From Sphingobium sp. (GTDB taxonomy: Bacteria; Pseudomonadota; Alphaproteobacteria; Sphingomonadales; Sphingomonadaceae), in contig SPEL01000002.1 of NCBI GenBank assembly GCA_009360885.1, positions 186,001-250,000 on the forward strand: a DNA stretch of 64,000 nucleotides, in the 5' to 3' direction. A program made the position numbers and the translations under genes. Numbering within the stretch: the stretch's first letter is position 1; each line of letters starts with the position of its first letter. Below, in pieces: positions 42,208 to 52,190 of this stretch. Below the pieces are notes generated by a model. It was not told the origin of the DNA, did no database searches, and saw only the letters and a program-made list of their open reading frames with translations.

Positions 42208-43619
42208 AGGGGACGATGAGAACCATGACAAGGAACCAAGCCATGTACCTGCGCCTCTTGATGCTATCTGGCGCGGCACTAACACTGAGCGCCTGCGGGG
42301 CGATGAACAGCCGCTATGAGCGCCCCGCCATAGCCACCCCGGCCACATGGAACCATGAGGAACAAAGTGCCACGATTGCCGCCGCCGGGCCATGGTGGGC
42401 CGCCTTTAATGACGCGCACCTCAATGCGCTGGTGGAGGAAGTGTTAAACCGTAACCCCAACCTCGCCGCCGCGACCATCCGCGTGCGCCGGGCGCAGTTA
42501 CAGGCGGGCCTCACGCGCAATAATCAGATACCCCAGCTTTCCGCCAGCGGCTCCGCTTCTGGCAGCCGCCCGCTCGACGGAGGCTCCACCACGGAGAGCT
42601 ACCGTGTCGGGGCATCGGTTTCTTATGAGGTCGATTTGTGGAACCGCCTCGGCAATTTGACTAACGCCGCCCAGTGGGAGGCGCTCGCCACTAATGAGGA
42701 CCGCGATGCCACTCGGTTAAGCCTTATTGGGACGGCGGCAACGCTCTATTTTCAGTCAGCCTATCTGAAGGACCGCCTTGCCTATACCGACCAGAGCATA
42801 GAGGTTTCCCGCCAGACATTACGCCTGATAGAGGCGCAATATAGCGCAGGCGCGACATCGGGGCTGGAGGTCGCGGAGGCCCGGCAATCGCTGGAAGCAC
42901 AGCTAGCCAGCCGCACGCAATTGGTGCAGCAACAGGTGGAAAACGCGAATGCGATTACCGTATTGCTGGATGGCGAGACAGCGCAACCTTATGGTGGTGC
43001 GACATTGGCGGGCGTGACCATACCGGCGGTGGAGGCGGGCATTCCGGCATCCCTGCTGGGGCGGCGGCCTGATCTGCGCGCCGCCGAACTGCGCCTGCGC
43101 TCTTCCCTTGCGAATGTCGATGCCGCAAGTGCGGCCTTTTACCCCACATTATCCTTATCAGGCGATGCGGGCGGATCGAGCAGTGCCTTATCGCGGCTGC
43201 TTTCTGACCCCATTGGTACATTGGCGGCCAGCATCACCCTGCCCTTCCTCAATTATGAACGGTTGCGATTGAACCGGGATATTTCGCGTGCCGATTATGA
43301 CACCGCCATTGCCACATTCCGGGAAAATGTCCGCACAGCCCTTGCTGATGTGGATAATGCCCTGTCGAACAACCAGCAACTGGCCCAGCAGGGCGAGAGG
43401 CTGGAACAAGCGCTCGCCTCTGCCCGGACGGCGGAACGGCTCTATGAAGTGCGTTATCGCGCCGGGGCAGTGCCGCTACGCGATTGGCTTAACGCACAGG
43501 AACGGCGACGCAGCGCGGAAACCGCCTTACTCGAAAATCGCTATGCACGCCTTGGCAATCATGTCACATTGTTGCAGGCGCTGGGCGGTGATCCGGCGCC
43601 AGACCCAACGGCGCAATAG
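42204..43619 (+). CDS. Outer-membrane efflux factor (NodT/TolC family lipoprotein)
   Basis: 471 residues. A lipoprotein signal peptide ends LSACG (Cys about residue 31). The mature part contains two OEP repeats with long helices (AAATIRVRRAQLQAG, RNQTLLIEAQYSAGATSGLEVAEAR-like region and DVDNALSNNQQLAQQGERLEQALASARTAERLYEVRYRAG). It forms the outer-membrane channel for the MacAB pump. It overlaps the macB stop by ATGA; later ATGs at 42216 and 42225 are also possible starts. Confidence 0.93.
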   Translation: MKGTMRTMTRNQAMYLRLLMLSGAALTLSACGAMNSRYERPAIATPATWNHEEQSATIAAAGPWWAAFNDAHLNALVEEVLNRNPNLAAATIRVRRAQLQAGLTRNNQIPQLSASGSASGSRPLDGGSTTESYRVGASVSYEVDLWNRLGNLTNAAQWEALATNEDRDATRLSLIGTAATLYFQSAYLKDRLAYTDQSIEVSRQTLRLIEAQYSAGATSGLEVAEARQSLEAQLASRTQLVQQQVENANAITVLLDGETAQPYGGATLAGVTIPAVEAGIPASLLGRRPDLRAAELRLRSSLANVDAASAAFYPTLSLSGDAGGSSSALSRLLSDPIGTLAASITLPFLNYERLRLNRDISRADYDTAIATFRENVRTALADVDNALSNNQQLAQQGERLEQALASARTAERLYEVRYRAGAVPLRDWLNAQERRRSAETALLENRYARLGNHVTLLQALGGDPAPDPTAQ

Positions 43620-43659
43620 AATGTGGGGCAAAATCATCGCCCCCTTCATACCATAGCAA

Positions 43660-44592
43660 TCACCCAGCCCTAAGCGCAGGATCGCGGATCAATCCCTCCT
43701 GCGCGACGCTCGCCACCAGTTCGCCTGCGCGATTATAAATCTGGCCAAGGCTAAATCCCCTGCCCGCGCCCGTCCATGGGCTTTGAGTGGTAAACAGTAG
43801 CCATTCGCCCATTTCCACGTCCTGATGGAACCACAGGCTATGGTCGATACTGGCGGCCTGCACATCAAAAGGCTCATGCCCACGCAGCATCGTAGCGACC
43901 ATCGTGTAATCGCTGGCATAAGCAAGCAAAGCGCGGTGTAACCATTGCGGCCCTTCAACGGGACGCGCTACCCGGAACCACAAGGCGAGTTCCGGCTCAC
44001 CTGCGCTGTCTGTCCAAAATGGTGGCGCACCAACGCAGCGCACTTCAATCGGTGTCGGGCTACGATGGCTACGCGCAATAACGCGCGGGGTGCGTTCAGG
44101 ATGCGCCTCGATAAATTCCGCGATGCTCATCAGTTTTTCGGGCGGCGGAACATCGGGCATGGCGGGGCGTAGTTCATGGCCACGCTCTGGCTTGTGAAAG
44201 GAGGCAGCAAGGTTGAAAATCACCTTATCCTGCTGCATCGCCACCACGCGCCGGTTGGAAAAGCTGCCCCCATCAAAATCTGCCGCTACGCGATAATCAA
44301 TCTCATGCTCTTCGCTGCCACCACGCAAGAAATAGGCATGGAGCGAGTGGACCTGCCGCCCTTCCTCCACCGTTTTTGATGCCGCCGCCAGCGCCTGTGC
44401 AATGACCTGCCCGCCATAAACACGCCCCTCACCGCCGCGCCTGCGCCGTCCGCGAAACAGGCCCGCTTCACCATCAGCCTTTTCCAGCGCCTCTACATTC
44501 ACCAGCCTCAGCAATTCATCGACCATTTGCTGAGAGGATAATTCACCATAAGCGCGCTTTGTCACGCCCGGATCATGGTCATACATAGTCAT
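43660..44592 (-). CDS. tesB: Acyl-CoA thioesterase II
   Basis: A double-hotdog thioesterase, 310 residues, that hydrolyses acyl-CoA esters. Family segments: VYGGQVIAQALAAASKTVEEGRQVHSLHAYFLRGG, VVAMQQDKVIFNLAASFHKPE, LAYASDYTMVATML (Asp/Thr/Gln region) and SIDHSLWFHQDVEMGEWLLF. The catalytic Asp-Ser/Thr-Gln trio appears intact. It overlaps the serine hydrolase gene upstream by 4 bp (ATGA). Confidence 0.95.
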   Translation of the reverse strand: MTMYDHDPGVTKRAYGELSSQQMVDELLRLVNVEALEKADGEAGLFRGRRRRGGEGRVYGGQVIAQALAAASKTVEEGRQVHSLHAYFLRGGSEEHEIDYRVAADFDGGSFSNRRVVAMQQDKVIFNLAASFHKPERGHELRPAMPDVPPPEKLMSIAEFIEAHPERTPRVIARSHRSPTPIEVRCVGAPPFWTDSAGEPELALWFRVARPVEGPQWLHRALLAYASDYTMVATMLRGHEPFDVQAASIDHSLWFHQDVEMGEWLLFTTQSPWTGAGRGFSLGQIYNRAGELVASVAQEGLIRDPALRAG

Positions 44593-45953
44593 GCTTTCCT
44601 GATGTCGCCCAAGAGCGCCTGATAGACGCCGCGACGAAAATCTTCCCTTAACGACGTCGCCCCTGATGGCATCATCTGAGTCATCACCAGACCGATCATC
44701 TTTCGTGCCTTATCCATGAAAAAGCCGGTGGAAAGCAAGCCTCCCCAATAATAACAGCCCTGCCCACCCGGCAGCCCGGCTTTCTCCGCATCCAGCACAA
44801 TCGCCCCACCCAGCCCCATGCCAATGCCGGGGCGGCGGGTTTCCGAAAGAGGCCCGTCTCCTTCCTGCGTTAAGTCCCCGCCAGAGGGGAGATGGTTTCG
44901 GAGCATCAGCGCGACACTCTCCGGCGAGAGGATGCGTGCGCCTGCATAGATGCCATCGTTCATCAGCATCAGCAGGAATTGGTGATAATCCTGCGTGCTG
45001 GAAATAAGGCCGCCCCCTGCCGATGCGCTTTTGGGGGTGAAGCGCCAGCGACTGCGCCCCCCGCGATCATAAAGAGTGGATGCAGAGCCACCCTCCCCCA
45101 ACATCCATGCATCGGTGAGGCGGCCCAGCTTTTCTGGCGGCACGGTAAAAAAGCTATCCTCCATTCCCAGCGGCGCGAATATCCGACGAGATAGGATTTC
45201 TTCTATGCGGCGTCCCTCAATGCGCTCCATCACCGCGCCCAGCAGATCAATCGAAGCCGAATAGTGGAACCGCTGCCCCGGCACAAAGCGCAGTGGCAAT
45301 GCGGCCAGCGCCGCGACATGCTCCACACTGGTGCGCCGTTGATGAAAAGCGTCCAGCCCCTGCCCGGCATATGCGCCATCCAGCGCATCGGCCTGATGCA
45401 CGGAATAGCTGAGGCCCGATGTATGGCGCATCAGATCATAGATAGTCATTGGCGGGCCATCGGATGGTACCAGAGGGCGGCTGAGGAAACCTCCCTCTAA
45501 CGCAAGTGCCCCACTCCACAAATGAAGGGCCGCAAATTCTGGCAGAATATCGGCGACAGGCTGATCCAGCGCGAGCCTCCCCTCTTCCGCCATTTGAAGA
45601 GACGCTGCAATTGTAACCGGCTTGGTCATAGATGCGATGCGATAAAGAGCATCATCGGCCAATGCTGTGCCATCGGCCCGCGCCGCGCCGCAACACATCC
45701 GCCCTTGCACCTCACCATCAACCGAAAGCATCATATCCACATGCGGCGCAAAAAACTTTGACGCAGTGGCCGCCGCTTCTAAATCAACTTTAGAAGAATC
45801 CGCATCTATTCGAGTGTTATTAATCGACTTTCTGGATTTTCTTCGCTGATCGTCACAATGATGCGCGACATATTTATCACATAAATCGGAAAAAACCGAT
45901 TGAACATCATTCGATAAATTTGACTTCAATATTATATCTTTCAACAATATCAT
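44589..45953 (-). CDS. Serine hydrolase of the beta-lactamase/esterase family
   Basis: 454 residues in the longest form. The class C-like nucleophile motif is SMTK (ALYRIASMTKPVTIAASLQMAEEG), with a YSAS second motif (FHYSASIDLL) and a C-terminal YYWGGLLSTGFFMDK region corresponding to the third motif. Relatives are EstB-like esterases and peptidases. The first 65 residues (KDIILKSNLSNDVQSVF...) come from AT-rich DNA and have no family equivalent. The true start may therefore lie inside this stretch, or the gene may have gained a foreign 5' end. No signal peptide is evident. Confidence 0.85.
   Translation of the reverse strand: MILLKDIILKSNLSNDVQSVFSDLCDKYVAHHCDDQRRKSRKSINNTRIDADSSKVDLEAAATASKFFAPHVDMMLSVDGEVQGRMCCGAARADGTALADDALYRIASMTKPVTIAASLQMAEEGRLALDQPVADILPEFAALHLWSGALALEGGFLSRPLVPSDGPPMTIYDLMRHTSGLSYSVHQADALDGAYAGQGLDAFHQRRTSVEHVAALAALPLRFVPGQRFHYSASIDLLGAVMERIEGRRIEEILSRRIFAPLGMEDSFFTVPPEKLGRLTDAWMLGEGGSASTLYDRGGRSRWRFTPKSASAGGGLISSTQDYHQFLLMLMNDGIYAGARILSPESVALMLRNHLPSGGDLTQEGDGPLSETRRPGIGMGLGGAIVLDAEKAGLPGGQGCYYWGGLLSTGFFMDKARKMIGLVMTQMMPSGATSLREDFRRGVYQALLGDIRKA
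45776..45796. repeat. Perfect 8-bp hairpin at the base-composition break in the serine hydrolase gene
   Basis: CTTCTAAA (45776-45783), 5-nt loop, TTTAGAAG (45789-45796). It lies where GC-rich conserved coding sequence changes to the AT-rich 5' segment of the gene. Confidence 0.6.
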
Positions 45954-46268
45954 TATATATCAATATATTATTTTTGATTTTTAATGATAATTGAAATATA
46001 TCCATCATGATTGCATTTCCTGCAATCACTCATGATTTTTTTGCGTTTGAGCCATATTACACTGCGACAGATAGACGCCCTCAGACACATGAACCGGCGA
46101 CGCACTCCTGCCGGATTATATGTCGCAGGAGTATGATATGAAACTCTTTTAATAACTCATTTCAGTATTGCTGCGATGATTTATTAAGCTCAGGCAATGA
46201 CGTATCTGGCCCTGACTGGCCATATATTGCCCCTTATTGAAGACACCCTCTCAAAACAACTTTCAAAA
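45954..46268. other. AT-rich gene-free region
   Basis: About 315 bp, unusually AT-rich at the left (45954-46040). It contains a hairpin ACTCCTGC/GCAGGAGT (46104-46132) and ends in a strong terminator. It probably holds the serine hydrolase promoter on the - strand. A short RNA on the + strand running into the terminator is possible but has no direct support. Confidence 0.45.
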
Positions 46269-46301
46269 CCCCTGCGCCATCATGGCCAGGGGCTTTTTTT
46301 T
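46269..46301 (+). terminator. Strong, possibly bidirectional terminator
   Basis: CCCCTG C GCCA TCA TGGC CAGGGG, then C and eight T. On the - strand the same stem is followed by TTTTG, 35 bp past the EVE gene stop. It may therefore terminate the EVE gene and any + strand transcript. The + strand tail is the better one, but no + strand coding gene ends here. Confidence 0.85.
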
Positions 46302-46335
46302 CTCATAGATTACAGAGAATTTGATCCGGCCATTA

Positions 46336-46743
46336 TCACAGGCCCGCCAGCCCCAATATATGCTTATACTCCGCCTCTGTAACGGGCGAGACTGACAAGC
46401 GGGATTGACGGATCATCACCATATTGGCGAGCGCAGGATCAGCCTTCATTGTTTTCAACTTCACCGGGACCGGTACTCTCTGCACCGGCGATACATGCAC
46501 CGCAATCCAGCGCCCAGTCTCGTCCGTGCTGTCGGGGGCAGCTTCCTCGACAATTTCCATAATCCCGACAACCTCCAGCCCAATATTGCTGTGGTAAAAT
46601 AGGGCGCGGTCACCTTTTTTCATGGCCTTCATATGGCGCTGAGCCAGATGATTGCGCACACCGTCCCATTCCCCCTTTTGCTGCTTCACCAGATCATCCC
46701 AGGAAAAGGCATCCGGTTCCGATTTCATCAGCCAGTAATTCAT
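46336..46743 (-). CDS. EVE domain protein
   Basis: 135 residues, entirely one EVE (PUA-like) domain: MNYWLMKSEPDAFSWDDLV at the start, WDGVRNHLAQRHMKAMKKGDRALFYHSN in the core, then VGIMEIVEEAAPD and RWIAVHVSPV. EVE domains bind modified nucleobases or nucleotides; the ligand here is unknown. The gene is divergent from the 2OG oxygenase gene. Confidence 0.94.
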   Translation of the reverse strand: MNYWLMKSEPDAFSWDDLVKQQKGEWDGVRNHLAQRHMKAMKKGDRALFYHSNIGLEVVGIMEIVEEAAPDSTDETGRWIAVHVSPVQRVPVPVKLKTMKADPALANMVMIRQSRLSVSPVTEAEYKHILGLAGL

Positions 46744-46841
46744 GCCTTTTCCTTTCTCTGCCTCTTATGCGCTCCTTCCCATGCACAGCAGGCGCAACAA
46801 GATCAACCCCGCAACGGTGCTCCAACCGCAGTAGAAAGCAC

Positions 46842-47834
46842 ATGACAGCGCCCAACTCTCCTTTTACCTATCTGCCTATGAATAACGCCCCTGCCCTGAT
46901 TCCTTCTCTTTCCATTCGTGATCTGCCTCCTTCAGAATTTTCTGCGGCGCTGGGCCGGAGCTTCCGGAACTATGGCTTTGCTATCATCGCGGATCACGGG
47001 TTGGATGAGGCATTGATCGCGCAGGCTTGGGATCTGACCGCTCGTTTTTTCGCGCTGCCAACCGAAGTGAAGGCCTGCTATCACATATCTGACGGAGGGG
47101 GACAGCGCGGTTACACGCCGTTTGGCCGGGAAATTGCCAAAGATGCCCCCGCTCATGACCTTAAGGAGTTCTGGCATGTTGGCCGGGAAGCGCAAAATGG
47201 CCTGCCTTTGCCCGATGCTATGCCGGAAAATATATGGCCAGACGCAGATGTCGCGGGTTTCCACGCCTGCATGGTCGCGATGTTTTCGGCCTTTGAAACG
47301 CTGGGCCAGCGACTGCTCAGTGCGATTGCCTGTGATCTGGGGCTGGAAGCCGACTGGTTCAAAGGGCCAACCTATCAGGGCAATAGCATATTAAGGCTGC
47401 TCCATTATCCCCCGATCAATGGTCGGGAAGGGACCGAAGAAGGCGCAGTACGTGCTGGCGCGCATGAGGATATCAATCTCATCACCCTGCTACTCGGTGC
47501 GGAAGAGGCTGGCTTGCAATTGCTCGACCGGTCAGGACAGTGGGTTGATGTGCGTCCGCCAAATGGCGCTCTGGTCGTGAATATCGGCGATATGTTACAA
47601 CGACTGACCAATCATGTGCTGCCATCCACAACGCACAGAGTGATAAACCCTGCGGCAGCCCGCATCGGCATGTCCCGCTATTCCATGCCGTTCTTCCTGC
47701 ATTTACGCCCAGATTTCGTGATTGAGGCCTTATCCAGCTGCACCAGCAGCGAGAACCCATGCCGCTACCCACCGATTACCGCCGATGCTTATTTGCGAGA
47801 GAGATTGCGAGAAATTGGTCTGATTAAAGGCTGA
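46842..47834 (+). CDS. 2-oxoglutarate/Fe(II)-dependent oxygenase (isopenicillin N synthase-like)
   Basis: 330 residues from ATG 46842 (MTAPNSPFTYLP); a second ATG at 46878 is possible. The DIOX_N domain has FSAALGRSFRNYGFAIIADHGLD. The catalytic double-stranded beta-helix carries the iron ligands in GAHEDINLITLLLG (His and Asp) and STTHRVINP (His), with RYSMPFFLHLRPD supplying the 2OG-binding Arg/Ser. Close relatives act on varied small molecules, so the substrate is left open. Confidence 0.9.
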   Translation: MTAPNSPFTYLPMNNAPALIPSLSIRDLPPSEFSAALGRSFRNYGFAIIADHGLDEALIAQAWDLTARFFALPTEVKACYHISDGGGQRGYTPFGREIAKDAPAHDLKEFWHVGREAQNGLPLPDAMPENIWPDADVAGFHACMVAMFSAFETLGQRLLSAIACDLGLEADWFKGPTYQGNSILRLLHYPPINGREGTEEGAVRAGAHEDINLITLLLGAEEAGLQLLDRSGQWVDVRPPNGALVVNIGDMLQRLTNHVLPSTTHRVINPAAARIGMSRYSMPFFLHLRPDFVIEALSSCTSSENPCRYPPITADAYLRERLREIGLIKG

Positions 47835-47994
47835 TTAGCGTAACAGCCTGATCTCCGGGGCATATCAACCCAAATCCGAAATCCGCTATAGGCACACAAG
47901 CCTGTCTGCGTGGGCAAAGCGGCCCATATGCATCGTGCCGAAATGATGGACCATCATCTCAATCTCGATCCTATCTGCATCCGCCTTCTCTTAC

Positions 47995-48090
47995 CGGTCA
48001 TTCGGTCATTCGGTCATTCGGTCATTCGGTCATTCGGTCATTCGGTCATTCGGTCATTCGGTCATTCGGTCATTCGGTCATTCGGTCATT
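47995..48090. repeat. Octanucleotide tandem array (TTCGGTCA)11
   Basis: Eleven perfect copies of TTCGGTCA run from 48001 to 48088, with partial copies at either end (CGGTCA before, TT after). It lies between the oxygenase gene and alaS. Eight is not a multiple of three, so three units give a 24-bp reading (FGHSVIRS); on the + strand the array has no stop codon in any frame, while on the - strand TGA occurs in every frame. No credible gene spans it. The remaining 396-bp gap holds nothing else I recognise. Confidence 0.95.
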
Positions 48091-48229
48091 TTAAGGCCTT
48101 GAAAACAATAAGCAAGATAGCCAAGCATCGTTACAAAGCCGCGATAAAAAGGCCAAATAGCAACCATCGCACAATGCATCAGCTTCCCAGATAAAAGGAA
48201 GCAGTGATGCAAAGTACAAATCCACCCTA

Positions 48230-50881
48230 CTAATTGGCCAACATAGCCTTCACAGAATCGAGTGCAGACGCTGCCTTATCGCCATCTGGCCCGCCACCTT
48301 GCGCCATATCAGGGCGACCGCCGCCGCCCTTGCCACCTAATATCTCAACAGCCGCGCGCACAAGATTAACCGCACTAAAACGCCCTGTCAGGTCATCAGT
48401 AACCCCCGCGGCGATGGAAGCCCGACCATCTGTCACAGCAATGACGACCGAAATACCAGACACCAGACGCTTCTTATTTTCGTCAACCAGACCGCGCAGC
48501 TCCTTAGGATCAAGTCGTTCGATAATCTGCCCTATAAAGGCAATATCACCAATGGTTTCCGGCCCGGAAGCATGCGCAGCAGACCCACCACCAAGAGCCA
48601 GAGCCTTTTTCGCATCAGCCAGCTCTCGTTCCAATTTACGAAGCTGTTCAGAAAGCGCCGTGACCCGCGCAGGAACATCCTCCGGCGTAGTCCGCAAGGT
48701 AGCTGCGGCGGATTTGAGCGCATCTTCACGCTCGGATAGCCAAAGACGCGCAGCCTCACCCGTCAGGGCCTCAATACGGCGCACACCGCTGGCCACCGCA
48801 CTTTCACCGACGATCTTAAACAGCCCAATGTCACCCAGTGCATGAACATGAGTGCCACCGCATAATTCCACCGAATAATCAGCGTCATCATCCGCTTGAT
48901 GTCCCATCGACAAAACGCGGACCTCATCACCATATTTCTCACCGAACAGCGCCATTGCACCTGCTTCGATCGCGTCATCTGGCGTCATGAGGCGGGTAAG
49001 AACCGCATCGTTACCGCGAATCTGGGCATTCACATCTGCTTCAATCTGAGCAATCTGCTCCGCAGTCACAGCATCAGGCTGGGAAAAGTCAAAGCGCAGA
49101 CGCTCGGCTGCGACCATACTACCCTTCTGGGTAACATGCTTCCCAAGGCGATTACGAAGAGCAGCGTGGAGCAGATGGGTCGCGCTATGATTAGCGCGAA
49201 TACGGTCGCGCCGCGCCACATCGACGATGAGGTGAACCATGTCACCAACATGCACGGTACCTGCCTCAATCCGCGCTTGATGAGTATGCAGGCGCCCCAG
49301 CGCCTTGCCCGTATCGTTAACAACTGCCGATAAGCCATCAAGGCTTGTAATGGTCCCGGAGTCACCAGTCTGCCCGCCACTCTCGCCGTAGAAAGGGGTC
49401 TGGTTGGTGAGTATAATCACGCTATTGCCAGCAGTGGCACTGTCTACCCGCACACCATCCTGAATGATGGCAACAACCTGTCCATCACCACTGGTAGCAC
49501 TATAACCGGTAAATTCCGTTGCCCCCAGTTCATCAGCAAGATCGAACCAGATTTCATCCGATGCCTTTTCGCCCGACCCCTTCCAGGCAGCCCGCGCGGC
49601 CGCCTTTTGCTCGGCCATAGCAGCATCAAAACCAGCGCGATCAACATTGAGGCCCTGCGCACGCAATGCATCTTCGGTCAGGTCATAAGGGAAACCATAA
49701 GTATCATAGAGACGGAAAGCGGTTTCACCAGACAGAGTAGCGCCTGATTGCATACCTTCAGTTGCTTCATCCAGCAGCTTAAGTCCCTTATCAAGCGTCT
49801 GACGGAAACGAGTTTCCTCCCTCAGCAACGTATCTTCAATCAACGGCTGCGCACGAAGCAGTTCCGGATAGGCACCGCCCATCTCCCGCACCAGACTGCC
49901 GACAAGGCGATGCATAAGCGGCTGTTCGGCCCCTAGCAAATGCGCGTGACGCATCGCCCGGCGCATAATGCGACGCAATACATATCCCCGCCCTTCATTG
50001 GCAGGCAGCACGCCATCTGCGATCAGGAAGCCTGATGACCGTAAATGATCAGCAATAACCCGATGGCTGGCCTTATAATCACCTGATGTATCAGTATGTG
50101 TAAGTGCGCCGGATTCCGAAATCAGCGCCTTAAACGTATCCGTATCATAATTATCATGTACGCCCTGCATCACCGCAGCGATGCGTTCCAGCCCCATACC
50201 AGTGTCGATACTAGGCCGAGGCAAATTGGCACGTGTGCCATCGGCTGATTGGTCGAACTGCATGAAAACGAGGTTCCAGATTTCAACGAATCTGTCCCCA
50301 TCTTCATCAGGAGAACCCGGAGGGCCACCAAAAATATGGTCGCCATGGTCATAGAATATCTCAGAACATGGTCCGCAAGGGCCGGTGTCCCCCATCGACC
50401 AGAAATTATCACTGGTCGCGATACGAATGATACGTTCTTCCGGTAGGCCAGCAATTTTCTGCCAATAGCCAAATGCCTCGTCATCATCATGATATACAGT
50501 GACGGTCAGCCGATCTTTCGCAAGGCCCCATTCCTTCGTCAGCAAAGTCCATGCGTTCAGGATCGCCTGTTCTTTGAAATAATCGCCGAAGCTGAAGTTG
50601 CCGAGCATTTCAAAAAAGGTGTGATGCCGCGCCGTATAACCGACATTATCAAGATCATTATGCTTACCGCCAGCCCGTACGCATTTCTGGGCGGATGTAG
50701 CGGTGCTATAAGGGCGACTTTCCAAGCCCGTAAACACGTTCTTGAACGGCACCATCCCGGCATTAACGAACATGAGCGTCGGATCATTATGAGGCACCAG
50801 CGGCGCGGAAGGCACCGACACATGTCCCTGCGACACAAAATATTCCAGAAAGGAGCGACGAATATCGTTTGTAGATGTCAT
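48230..50881 (-). CDS. alaS: Alanyl-tRNA synthetase
   Basis: Charges tRNA-Ala. 883 residues from ATG 50881 ([20 protein letters not shown]). The catalytic domain has [21 protein letters not shown] and [12 protein letters not shown]. The editing domain has the zinc-binding [13 protein letters not shown] (HxxxH) and [15 protein letters not shown] (Cys-His). The C-Ala domain ends [16 protein letters not shown]. All parts are intact and the length is normal. A TTG six bases upstream is not needed. Confidence 0.97.
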   Translation of the reverse strand: MTSTNDIRRSFLEYFVSQGHVSVPSAPLVPHNDPTLMFVNAGMVPFKNVFTGLESRPYSTATSAQKCVRAGGKHNDLDNVGYTARHHTFFEMLGNFSFGDYFKEQAILNAWTLLTKEWGLAKDRLTVTVYHDDDEAFGYWQKIAGLPEERIIRIATSDNFWSMGDTGPCGPCSEIFYDHGDHIFGGPPGSPDEDGDRFVEIWNLVFMQFDQSADGTRANLPRPSIDTGMGLERIAAVMQGVHDNYDTDTFKALISESGALTHTDTSGDYKASHRVIADHLRSSGFLIADGVLPANEGRGYVLRRIMRRAMRHAHLLGAEQPLMHRLVGSLVREMGGAYPELLRAQPLIEDTLLREETRFRQTLDKGLKLLDEATEGMQSGATLSGETAFRLYDTYGFPYDLTEDALRAQGLNVDRAGFDAAMAEQKAAARAAWKGSGEKASDEIWFDLADELGATEFTGYSATSGDGQVVAIIQDGVRVDSATAGNSVIILTNQTPFYGESGGQTGDSGTITSLDGLSAVVNDTGKALGRLHTHQARIEAGTVHVGDMVHLIVDVARRDRIRANHSATHLLHAALRNRLGKHVTQKGSMVAAERLRFDFSQPDAVTAEQIAQIEADVNAQIRGNDAVLTRLMTPDDAIEAGAMALFGEKYGDEVRVLSMGHQADDDADYSVELCGGTHVHALGDIGLFKIVGESAVASGVRRIEALTGEAARLWLSEREDALKSAAATLRTTPEDVPARVTALSEQLRKLERELADAKKALALGGGSAAHASGPETIGDIAFIGQIIERLDPKELRGLVDENKKRLVSGISVVIAVTDGRASIAAGVTDDLTGRFSAVNLVRAAVEILGGKGGGGRPDMAQGGGPDGDKAASALDSVKAMLAN

Positions 50882-51007
50882 GACCAATGCCGCTTAAGCG
50901 AGGCGGGGTATTGAGACAAGCGCCAATATGTACCCTGCCCACGATGAATTGCACATATCAAAGCCATCATTTACCGATGTGTCGCCCTAAAACCAACACA
51001 TCGGCTG

Positions 51008-51045
51008 AAAAATCACTGCAGCGGAACAACAAACTGCTCCGCTGC
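51008..51045 (-). terminator. Terminator of recA
   Basis: On the - strand GCAGCGGA, a 12-nt loop, TCCGCTGC, 5 nt, then TTTTT (51008-51012). A perfect eight-pair stem starting 12 bp past the recA stop. The T-run is slightly offset from the stem. Confidence 0.65.
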
Positions 51046-51057
51046 ATACTGGACATT

Positions 51058-52131
51058 TTAGAGATCATCCCCTTCGTCCGGGCCAGTCATCATGCCCTCG
51101 GCAACAGCATCTGTCTTACCGCGAATCGCATTTTCCAACTTCTCTGCCAGTTCCGGATTTTCCTTGAGGAAGGTCTTAGCATTTTCACGCCCCTGCCCGA
51201 TCCGTACCGAATCATAAGAGAACCATGAACCTGATTTTTCGACGATACCGGCCTTCACGCCTAAATCGAGTATTTCACCGATTTTGGAGATACCTTCGCC
51301 ATACATGATGTCAAATTCGACCTGCTTAAACGGCGGTGCAACCTTATTTTTCACCACCTTCACCCGCGTCGCGTTACCAACAATATCCTCACGGTCTTTA
51401 ATCTGACCAGTACGACGAATATCGAGGCGCACAGAGGCATAAAATTTCAGCGCATTGCCACCTGTCGTCGTTTCCGGATTACCGTACATAACGCCGATTT
51501 TCATACGAACCTGATTGATGAAAATCACCATACAGCGCGAACGTGAAATAGAACCGGTGAGCTTACGCAGCGCTTGGCTCATCAGACGAGCCTGAAGGCC
51601 TACATGGCTATCCCCCATTTCGCCTTCAATTTCAGCGCGAGGAACCAATGCCGCAACAGAGTCCACCACCAGAACATCAATAGCGTTAGAGCGCACCAGA
51701 GTATCAACGATTTCCAGCGCCTGCTCGCCTGTATCGGGCTGAGACACAATCAGCTCATCAATATTGACGCCCAGTTTTCTGGCATAAACCGGGTCCAGCG
51801 CATGTTCCGCGTCTACAAAAGCTGCTGTTCCGCCCGTTTTTTGCGCTTCTGCAATAGCATGAAGAGCCAGCGTCGTCTTACCAGAGCTTTCCGGGCCATA
51901 AATTTCGATAACACGACCACGCGGCAACCCGCCAATGCCAAGGGCAATATCCAGCCCCAGCGAGCCGGTAGAGATGGATTCGATTTCTATCTTTTCCCGG
52001 CTGCCCAATTTCATTGCGCTGCCCTTGCCAAAGGCGCGATCAATCTGGGCAAGAGCGGCTTCCAGTGCCTTTTGTCTGTCCATAGTCCCTGTCTTTTTGT
52101 CAGAATCAACAAGCTTCAGCGTCGCGGTCAT
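51058..52131 (-). CDS. recA: Recombinase RecA
   Basis: Strand-exchange protein and co-protease for LexA. 357 residues from ATG 52131 ([13 protein letters not shown]), which has GGAGACAGGG upstream; the open frame continues to 52155 without support. Walker A GPESSGKT at about 79-86, Walker B in [13 protein letters not shown]1 region [26 protein letters not shown]2 region with [32 protein letters not shown]. The tail is acidic (PDEGDDL). An SOS box lies about 70 bp upstream. Confidence 0.98.
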   Translation of the reverse strand: MTATLKLVDSDKKTGTMDRQKALEAALAQIDRAFGKGSAMKLGSREKIEIESISTGSLGLDIALGIGGLPRGRVIEIYGPESSGKTTLALHAIAEAQKTGGTAAFVDAEHALDPVYARKLGVNIDELIVSQPDTGEQALEIVDTLVRSNAIDVLVVDSVAALVPRAEIEGEMGDSHVGLQARLMSQALRKLTGSISRSRCMVIFINQVRMKIGVMYGNPETTTGGNALKFYASVRLDIRRTGQIKDREDIVGNATRVKVVKNKVAPPFKQVEFDIMYGEGISKIGEILDLGVKAGIVEKSGSWFSYDSVRIGQGRENAKTFLKENPELAEKLENAIRGKTDAVAEGMMTGPDEGDDL

Positions 52132-52190
52132 GGCCCTGTCTCCTGCGCAGTGCAATAAGCATCATTTACAGGGCAGCATGTACCCTATTT

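Noticed and set aside
47995-48090. CRISPR array
   Set aside because: The units are 8 bp with no spacers and no cas genes are present; it is a simple tandem repeat.
47910-48194. A 94-codon frame spanning the octamer array (repeating RSFGHSVI)
   Set aside because: The openness follows from the stop-free octamer. No credible start, signal or homology outside the repeat.
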